From Xiphophorus maculatus (Eukaryota; Chordata; Actinopteri; Cyprinodontiformes; Poeciliidae): a DNA stretch of 64,000 bases. Where the stretch lies: assembly GCF_002775205.1 (NCBI RefSeq), contig NC_036443.1:31762717-31826716 (forward strand), in the 5' to 3' direction. The position numbers and the translations under genes were made by a program. Positions 57,374-64,000 of this stretch are shown here, piece after piece (position 1 is the first letter of the stretch; each line of letters starts with the position of its first letter). Under the pieces are notes generated by a model. The model worked only from the letters and a program-made list of their open reading frames with translations, was not told where the DNA came from and did not search any database.

Positions 57374-57716
57374 AAACCAGCTTTTATTGGATCCTGAACT
57401 CAGGCCTTCCCAACGTCACACATCCAACTGCAGGGGGCGCTCACATTGTTTTTCCACCCAGAAACTCATGAAGCCGAGTGTAAATAGAACGCATCATCAC
57501 TGCGTACCAGCCGAGGCTCATGGGTAATGTAGTGTTGAGACATGTTAGAGCAGAAGTTTGCTTCTTCTTGAAAATTCTTCCTGATTTCTCCTGATTTATA
57601 CAACAAACATTTGATCCGCTCAAATTTACACAAGCAGCAAAACCAAAGAAACGATACGAACAATAAAAATGTGAGACACGACCCGAACTATCTTCCTCCT
57701 CCTCCTCTTCCTCCTC

Positions 57717-60700
57717 TCACTCCCTCAGGTAATCCAGAATCTGATCCATCAACATCTGGGGGTCGTAGTTCAGCACAGCTCTCCTGCGGCGCCTACGACT
57801 CCCATGGTTCACTTCCTCTAGGTCAGCGGTTGCCATGGTATCGATGCGTTTCATCCTTTGCAGCCCGGGTCCTCGTGGGCGGAGCTTCTCCTCCTCTTCC
57901 TCTTCCTCTTCGTCGTCCAGCCTTTTTACTCTGAGGAGGGGTGGCTCGTTGCTAGGCGACTGGCCGTCCAGGGAGCGGCGGATTCGTCTGTGGGCGGGGC
58001 TAACGGGTCTGGCCATGGCGGACAGGTCCCTCTTTGCTCTGCGGCCTGATGACATCATCACCTGGGCGTTGTTAGGGCCGTCACTAGACAGTACCTTAGC
58101 AACCATCCGCCTGCAAAGGAAAATCACAGAAATCTGTTTTTCAACATTTCATAAATAAACCTTTACAGAAACGAAAGAAAAAGCATTTTTTAAACGATTG
58201 ATTTGAATCCTGTTTGGTTTGAAAAACATTCCAGAAATGTGAAGGTTTGAAAGTGAACAAAAGAAGGTTTGAGACACAGTAACACATCGCTAACTAGCGG
58301 TTCAGCTAGCTAACAGCTAAATGTTTAGTTTGGTGCTAGTTAGACATTTAGTTGGCAAACTAAATATTTGTGAACAAACTAAATGTTTCCTAACTAAATG
58401 TATAGATTTAGCTCTTAGCTAATTAAATGTTGTGTTTGTAGCTACAGATTTAACTTGCTAATTAAATATTTACTGTTTAGAAAAAATAACCACATTTTTT
58501 TTCTCTTAGGCTAATTAAACCAAATTATTGTTGCTAGTTTTTGATTGTTTGTTAGATGATGTCAGAACTTTCAGCTTTCATCATGAAACGTTTGTATTTC
58601 ATTCCTTGTGTAGTCGGGAGTCTCCTCCCCGGAAGTATGACCATATAAGGAAGAGGCTGGGCAGAGCGCAGCCGAGTCGTTATGGAGACAAGTAATCAGG
58701 TAATCAAGTAATCAGATTACAGGAGGTTTGATTCTGATTCTTCCTCTTGGTTTTTGAAGGCGACATCATTCACAGAGCGCCGCTGACTGGGTTCAGTTTG
58801 GAGGAGGCAAAAGCCGCTTATTATTGTTATTATTATTAGTATTGTTGTTGTTATTGTTATTATTGTTATTATTATTATTGTTGTTATTATTATTAGTATT
58901 ATTATTGTTATTTTGGTTGTTATTGTTATTATTGTTGTTATTATTATTATTGTTATTATTATTGTTGTTATTATTATTAGTATTGTTGTTGTTATTATTA
59001 TTATTATTATTGTTGTTATTATTATTATTGTTATTGTTGTTATTATTGTTGTTATTATTATTGTTGTTATTATTATTAGTATTATTATTGTTATTTTGGT
59101 TGTTATTGTTATTATTGTTGTTATTATTATTATTGTTATTATTATTATTGTTATTATTATTAGTATTGTTGTTGTTATTGTTATTATTGTTATTATTATT
59201 ATTGTTGTTATTATTATTAGTATTATTATTGTTATTTTGGTTGTTATTGTTATTATTGTTGTTATTATTATTATTGTTATTGTTGTTATTATTGTTGTTA
59301 TTATTATTGTTGTTATTGTTATTATTATTGTTGTTGTTATTATTATTGTTATTATTATTATTGTTGTTATTATTATTAGTATTATTATTGTTATTTTGGT
59401 TGTTATTGTTATTATTATTATTGTTGTTATTATTATTAGTATTATTATTGTTATTTTGGTTGTTATTGTTATTATTGTTGTTATTATTATTATTGTTATT
59501 ATTATTATTGTTATTATTATTAGTATTGTTGTTGTTATTGTTATTATTGTTATTATTATTATTGTTGTTATTATTATTAGTATTATTATTGTTATTTTGG
59601 TTGTTATTGTTATTATTGTTGTTATTATTATTATTGTTATTGTTGTTATTATTGTTGTTATTATTATTGTTGTTATTGTTATTATTGTTGTTGTTATTGT
59701 TATTATTATTATTGTTGTTGTTGTTATTTTTTGGCTATTTCAGGTTTCTGGTCTAACTTGATCCATTTGGTGTGTGCAGGTGGACCTGCTGCAGTTTTAG
59801 TTTGGTTTCTGATCTGATTATTGATTCGGAGTGTTGGGGTCGTCGGGCCCCTGGCTCATTTTAAAGGGACCTGCTGCTTTCTTTACAGTTTCATTCCTCT
59901 GTGGTTTTCAGCAGGGATTTCTGTGTGAGTGTTTTTGTCGGGGAGCAGCTGGGCGTATTTAGTTATATTAGTTGTTATGATTATTATTATTATTCCTCCT
60001 TCATGCAGCCTGTTTTAGTCACAGGTTTCAACCAGATCTGCGCCGTCAGGCTCCCAGCATAGACTTCTATTTTTATTGTGGTCATTTTTGTATCAAGAAG
60101 TAACTCTTTTTTTTTTCAATGTATTTTATTGAATTTTCTCTTTTCAGACACAACAAACTTAACATTATAAACATGAACTTATACACACTTACATTCACTC
60201 ACTCACCATTCAAACCTGCATTTGTTTAGTTCCAAAAATATACAAAACCCTTTAGATTAAGGCAGAGAAAATAACAAGACAATATATAAATAGAAACTGT
60301 AGTTAAGACCCTCATTAATAAGCTCTGCCTTCAGTCCCTACCATCCTCATATTTGGCTCCCACAGGTTCCCAAAGTCTCCCATGGTGATGTACTTTAGTT
60401 TTTCCAGTCTGAGCGAATTTGTAATTTCTTTCTTCCAGAGTCCAGGGAGGGAGCGTCCATGCTCCTCCAGCATGATGCAGTAGATCTTCTGACTTGAAGA
60501 AGTCCATAATCTATCAATTTAGTGTTAATCTGTGATTGTTTAAGTTCCACTCGGTATATTCTCCACCACCGGAGGAAGCCGGTCAGACCTGGCGGCCCAA
60601 ACGTGTTGTGAGGGTCTGCTGGGAACGTCTGGCGGATCCCCTGTGAGACGGAGCTTTAACTCCCATCTCCGGCAGAACTTTGAACACGTCCCGGGGGAGG

Positions 60701-63599
60701 TGGGGGACATGGAGTCTGAGTGGACCATGTTCCGTGCCTCCATTGTCGAGGCGGCCGATCGGAGCTGTGGCCACAAGGTTGTCGGTGCCTGTCGCGGCGG
60801 CAACCCTCAAACCCATTGGTGGACACCTTCGGTGAGGGATGCCGTCAGGCTGAAGAAGGAGTCCTATCGGGCCTTTTTGGCCTGTGGGACTCCGGAAGCA
60901 GCTGATGGGTCCCGGCGGGCGAAGCGGCATGCGGCTCGGGTGGTTGCTGAGGCAAAACCTCGGACGTGGGAGGAGTTTGGAGAGGCCATGGAGAAAGACT
61001 TCGCATAGTCGAACCTGAGATTCAGGAAGAGCAGGGTGGTTCTGGTTCTGGTCGTGGAACACTGGACCAGCTCTACACCCTCGGCAGGGTCCTGGAGGGT
61101 TCTGGGAGTTCGCCCAACCAGTCTACATGTGTTTTGTGGACTTGGAGAAGGCGTTCGACCGTGTCCCTCGGGGAGCCCTGTGGGGGTTCTCCAGGAGTAT
61201 GGGGTACCGGGCCCTTTGATACGGGCTGTCAGGTCCCTGTATGACCGGTGTCAGAGTCTGGTCCGCATCGCCGGCAGTAAGTCGGGTTCGTTTCCGGTGA
61301 GAGTTGGACTCCGCCAGGGCTGCCCTTTGTCACCGATTCTGTTCATCACTTTCATGAACAGAATCTCTAGACCAGCCAAGGTGTTGAGGGGATCCAGTTT
61401 GGTGGCCTTAGGATCTCGTCTCTGCTTTTTGCAGATGATGTGGTCCTGTTGGCTTCATCAGGTCATGATCTGCAGCTCTCGCTGGAGCGGTTCGCAGCCG
61501 AGTGTGAAGCGGCCGGGATGAGGATCAGTGCCTCCAAATCCGAGGCCTTGGTCTTGAGCCGGAAAAGGGTAGAGTGCCTTCTCCGGGTCAGGGGGGGTGT
61601 CCTTCCCCAGGTGGAGGAGTTCAAGTATCTCGGGATCTTGTTCACAAATGAGGGAAGAGGGGAGCGGGAGATCGACAGGCGGATTAGTGCAGCGTCTGCC
61701 ATCAAGCGGGCGCTGTACCGGTCCGTCGTGGTGAAGAGAGAGCTGAAGCTCGGTCATCAGGGAGGGACTCAGAGTAGAGCTGCTGCTCCTTCACATCCAG
61801 AGGAGCCAGTTGTGGAGCATCTAGTCAGGATGCCTCCTGGATGCCTCCCTGGTGAGGAGTTCAGGTCCCACCAGGAGGAGGGAAAACCCAGGACACGCTG
61901 GAGGGCTATGTCTCTCGGCTGGCCTGGGAACGCCTTGGAATTCCCCTGGAGGATCTGGAAGAAGAGGCTGGGGAGGGAAGTCTGGGCCTCTTTTCTGAAG
62001 CTGCTACCCCTGCGACCCGACCCCGGATAAAGCGGAAGAAGATGGATGGATGGATGGATGGATGGATGGATGGATGGATGGATGGATGGATGGATATATT
62101 CCTAAAACACAGAGCTTAACCTCTAATCCAGTGGTGCCCAAAGTCGGTCCTCTAGGGCCGGCATCCTGCATGTTTTAGTCTCTCCCTGGTTTAATGCACC
62201 TGGATCAAATGATGGATCATTAGAGGCCTTAGGAGAACACTGACATGTGGAGAAGGTTGTTGGTACCAGGGAGAGAATAAAAGATGCATTTTTATTGCCG
62301 GCCCTCCAGGGCCCTCCTGATCTAATGGGACTTTCACCTTAAACAAGTCAGATAGACACCTAACAACATCCTTCCAAAACTTCTGGATTTTAAGACATTC
62401 CCACAGATGATGGAGAGAAGTAACTTGTGACTACTTTCGCCCGTAGTTCGTCTGTGAACCGGAGGAAATGTGTCTAATTTGCTAACGGTGCCTCTGTTGA
62501 TTCTTACCAGCTTGTGATGGTCTAGTAAAAGGACGGTTTGAGTTTCTGTTGGCGGTAGTTGTACTCACAGTCACACTTGTTGGTTCTACTGCAGATTGTA
62601 GAGACCAGTTTACTTTTTAGTGTCAGTCAGGTGTGTGGTCCTACCTGAGGGCGTCCTGGTCTCGGCTCGGTGCGGCTGAGGTCCGACTGGACTCCCTGGT
62701 TCTCTGCAGCAGACTCTGGGCCAGCCGGGGATCCATCCTGACAAACATCCACCCGTCCCGTTAACATTTACACCCTCCTCTTCCTCAGACAGCTGATCTG
62801 ACTCACTCACCTGTCCAGCAGCGCCTGAGCCAGCTGCGGCTCCACCAGGTCCCACCAGGGGGCGCCGGGGCGCCCCATGCTCATGCCCCGCCCCATCTCA
62901 TCGTAGTCTGCGACATCGGCGGTCTGGAAGTCCCCTGGAGGCCCCTCTTCCTCCTCCTCGTCCTCCTCCTCCTCCTCCTCCATCACCTCCATGTCACCAG
63001 GGCCGACCAATCCCGCGCTCTCTGCCTCGCTCAGGAGGCGGAGCAAAGCAGCCAGGTAAGCTGTGGATGAACGTGATTGGCTCTGGAGCTTATTCTGAAT
63101 AAAATGTGACATCAGAGGTTCCTGCATCCTGTTGGCTAAAGATTTTAGAGCTTTTTATGAAAACGAGAAAAAAATGAATGAAAACTTTAAAGTTGCGAGT
63201 TTTAAATGTTTTATTAAATATAATTGAGCTGTTTTAAAGGTGTAAACCTTTGTTTGTTTGTTAAAACTGCTCAGTAAGAGGAAATCAGCGGCTGTAAATG
63301 AATAATAATTGTAATATTTAGTGAAAACGGCTGAATAAAAAACCTGCTCGTTGCTCCTCCTCCTGCTCCCGTCTCTGGTCTCTCTCCACCAATCGCTGCA
63401 GAGCCCGGTCGATTCCCCGCCCTCTCCAGTCTTCTGATTGGTAGTACAGGTCGTTGGCTCCGCCTCCTGCTTGCAAGGCAGGATATGACATCATTTGTTC
63501 GTCATATGGCAGCCGGTTGCGGAGGTCTCTGCGCTGTCGTCTGATCCCGCCCACTGAGACGTCCAGGCCACGCCCACCACCAAGAGCTGCAGCTAGAGT
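57717..63599 (-). CDS. pcsk1nl: ProSAAS-like prohormone convertase 1 inhibitor (5' end outside the window)
   Basis: Four minus-strand coding exons join in phase: 63599-63344, 63060-62811, 62737-62645 and 58110-57717, giving 330 residues. The signal-peptide exon must lie beyond 64000, as none is visible. ProSAAS is a granin-like secretory protein of neuroendocrine granules that inhibits convertase PC1/3 and is cut into peptides. Evidence includes the N-terminal RRQRR site, the amphipathic stretch [20 protein letters not shown] running into [16 protein letters not shown], long acidic runs, and the hexapeptide LLRVKR (57921-57938), identical to the inhibitory motif of mammalian proSAAS. The last exon also has dibasic or multibasic sites GRRAKR, HRRIRR, MKR and a six-arginine run, then a C-terminal [16 protein letters not shown] that follows the hexapeptide. 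The 4.5-kb last intron is full of repeats. Confidence 0.92.
58816..59737. repeat. TTA/TTG trinucleotide array with higher-order structure
   Basis: About 920 bases made almost entirely of att and gtt triplets, with occasional agt and a ttttgg interruption every 100-180 bases. All plus-strand frames are open and read poly-Leu, poly-Val/Ile or similar, which is not coding. A 360-bp period is superimposed. Confidence 0.95.
60105..60535 (-). mobile_element. L1-like 3' end fragment
   Basis: A T-run at 60109-60117 marks the A-tail of a minus-strand copy. Downstream sequence such as caatgtattttattgaattt and cccatggtgatgtact is typical of fish L1 3' ends and ORF2 tails. The same element seems to continue at 62325, beyond the inserted LINE. 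Confidence 0.55.
60545..62095 (+). mobile_element. LINE reverse transcriptase fragment with GATG tail
   Basis: Frameshifted plus-strand ORF pieces. An N-terminal block is at 60643-61008. The catalytic region has [20 protein letters not shown] near 61310-61365, [18 protein letters not shown] when two frames are followed near 61420-61475, [35 protein letters not shown] and [13 protein letters not shown]. The end lies near cctgcgacccgaccccggat followed by a (gatg)n tail at 62041-62093. It is the same family as 24905-25720. Confidence 0.85.
62125..62325. mobile_element. Short nonautonomous DNA element
   Basis: The left side reads cagtggtgcccaaagtcggt and agggccggcatcctgcatg. The right side, in reverse complement, reads gggccctggagggccggca and atgcatcttttat. 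This is a short inverted-repeat element of a common fish type. It follows the LINE tail directly. Confidence 0.5.
62325..62590 (-). mobile_element. L1-like ORF2 C-terminal fragment
   Basis: In reverse complement the interval 62330-62415 reads [18 protein letters not shown] and then SDLFKV, a pattern of the L1 ORF2 C-terminus. With 60105-60535 in the same orientation, this suggests one L1 copy split by the plus-strand LINE. Confidence 0.6.
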
Positions 63600-64000
63600 C
63601 TGAGGCAAAAGGTCAGAGGTCAGGCAGAGTGACGGGCATAGCCGTCACTCTGCCTGACCTGGTGCTAAAGGCTAGCTGCAACAACTGGAGAAACATTTCA
63701 GATGTAAAAATAGTCAGTAAATTACTGAAGGTTGTCACACAGACGTCATCATGTAGTTTACACTGCAATGCATGTTGGGTAGTTGACTTAAGCTAAGTGC
63801 TACGAAGCTAGCGCTGGTCAGCCAGAAAAGTCATTTTTGCATCAACCTCTTTCAATTTGACCTGAAGTGCCTTGAAATGAGGATGAGGAGGATGAGGAGT
63901 ACCAAGCAGAGGAAGAGGAGAAAAACCTGCTGATGGTTTGGAAATGCAGATGAAGCTGAATTAGCTTCTAATTTAGGAAATGGCTAAAAACAGCTAAACA
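63600..64000. other. First visible intron of pcsk1nl, running off the window
   Basis: After the acceptor (cttttgcctcag, minus strand) no signal peptide-like exon is found to the window edge. There is a near-perfect inverted repeat around 63616-63660 (gaggtcaggcagagtgacgg and ccgtcactctgcctgacctg), a possible small foldback. Confidence 0.6.

Larger units (their letters stand above)
48884..57716. other. Gene-free block between the LHFPL and proSAAS-like genes
   Basis: After the LHFPL 3' UTR (to about 49800) the interval is mostly transposable-element debris: a SINE, a 1.8-kb hAT-like element, an interrupted LINE, a second partial copy of the hAT-like interior, and an inverted-repeat MITE. AT-rich sequence at 53540-55240 and 55780-56700 shows no gene. 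A short frame near 56860-56930 with a GT after it has no partner. The end of the interval is probably the 3' UTR of the minus-strand proSAAS-like gene. Confidence 0.65.

Noticed and set aside
58824-59761. A 310-residue poly-leucine frame and a poly-Val/Ile frame
   Set aside because: Both are translations of a TTA/TTG repeat array. The composition is a direct result of the triplets, and no start context, splice sites or domains are present.
60643-62030. Host genes suggested by frames of 90-196 residues
   Set aside because: They are pieces of a frameshifted LINE reverse transcriptase with a GATG tail, related to the fragment at 24905.

Overview
This is a vertebrate nuclear genome window, almost certainly from a teleost fish. 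The evidence is short multi-exon genes with GT-AG introns, abundant microsatellites and minisatellites, tRNA-derived SINEs, hAT-like and other terminal-inverted-repeat elements, and LINE families typical of fish. Nothing in it looks bacterial, viral or organellar. The species cannot be told from the sequence alone.

Layout. 1-3990 is repeat-rich intergenic DNA, with a GC-richer patch carrying two CRE palindromes near 3 kb. 4202-10530 (+) is tfe3, a bHLH-zipper regulator of lysosome and autophagy genes, in 11 coding exons. 10531-15734 holds the tfe3 3' end, a 5'-truncated LINE with a 17-bp target duplication, and two related minisatellites. 15735-26531 (-) is a MyoD-family-inhibitor (I-mfa domain) gene; its last intron carries a nearly complete but dead L1 nested in an older hAT-like element, plus a 10-bp minisatellite. 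27899-32727 (+) is cxxc1 (CFP1), the CpG-binding subunit of SET1 H3K4 methyltransferase complexes. 34901-43137 (+) is hdac6, with two intact deacetylase domains and a ubiquitin-binding zinc finger. 44650-48883 (+) is an LHFPL3/4/5-type tetraspan gene. 48884-57716 is a gene-free block of nested transposable elements. 57717-63599 (-) is pcsk1nl (proSAAS-like), whose signal-peptide exon lies outside the window; its last intron is filled by a 0.9-kb TTA/TTG array and nested LINEs.

Biology. tfe3, hdac6 and a proSAAS gene together match human Xp11.23. By established synteny, the other three MITF/TFE genes each sit beside an MDFI-family gene (TFEB-MDFI, TFEC-MDFIC, MITF-MDFIC2), and LHFPL5, LHFPL3 and LHFPL4 map to the same chromosome arms or regions. 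The I-mfa gene and the LHFPL gene here are therefore good candidates for fourth members of these quartets, which to my knowledge are absent from the mammalian X. This is the most interesting inference in the window. I saw no operon-like or defence-type system. All exon boundaries were read by eye from splice consensus and reading-phase continuity, and all products are inferred from remembered family sequences without any search.
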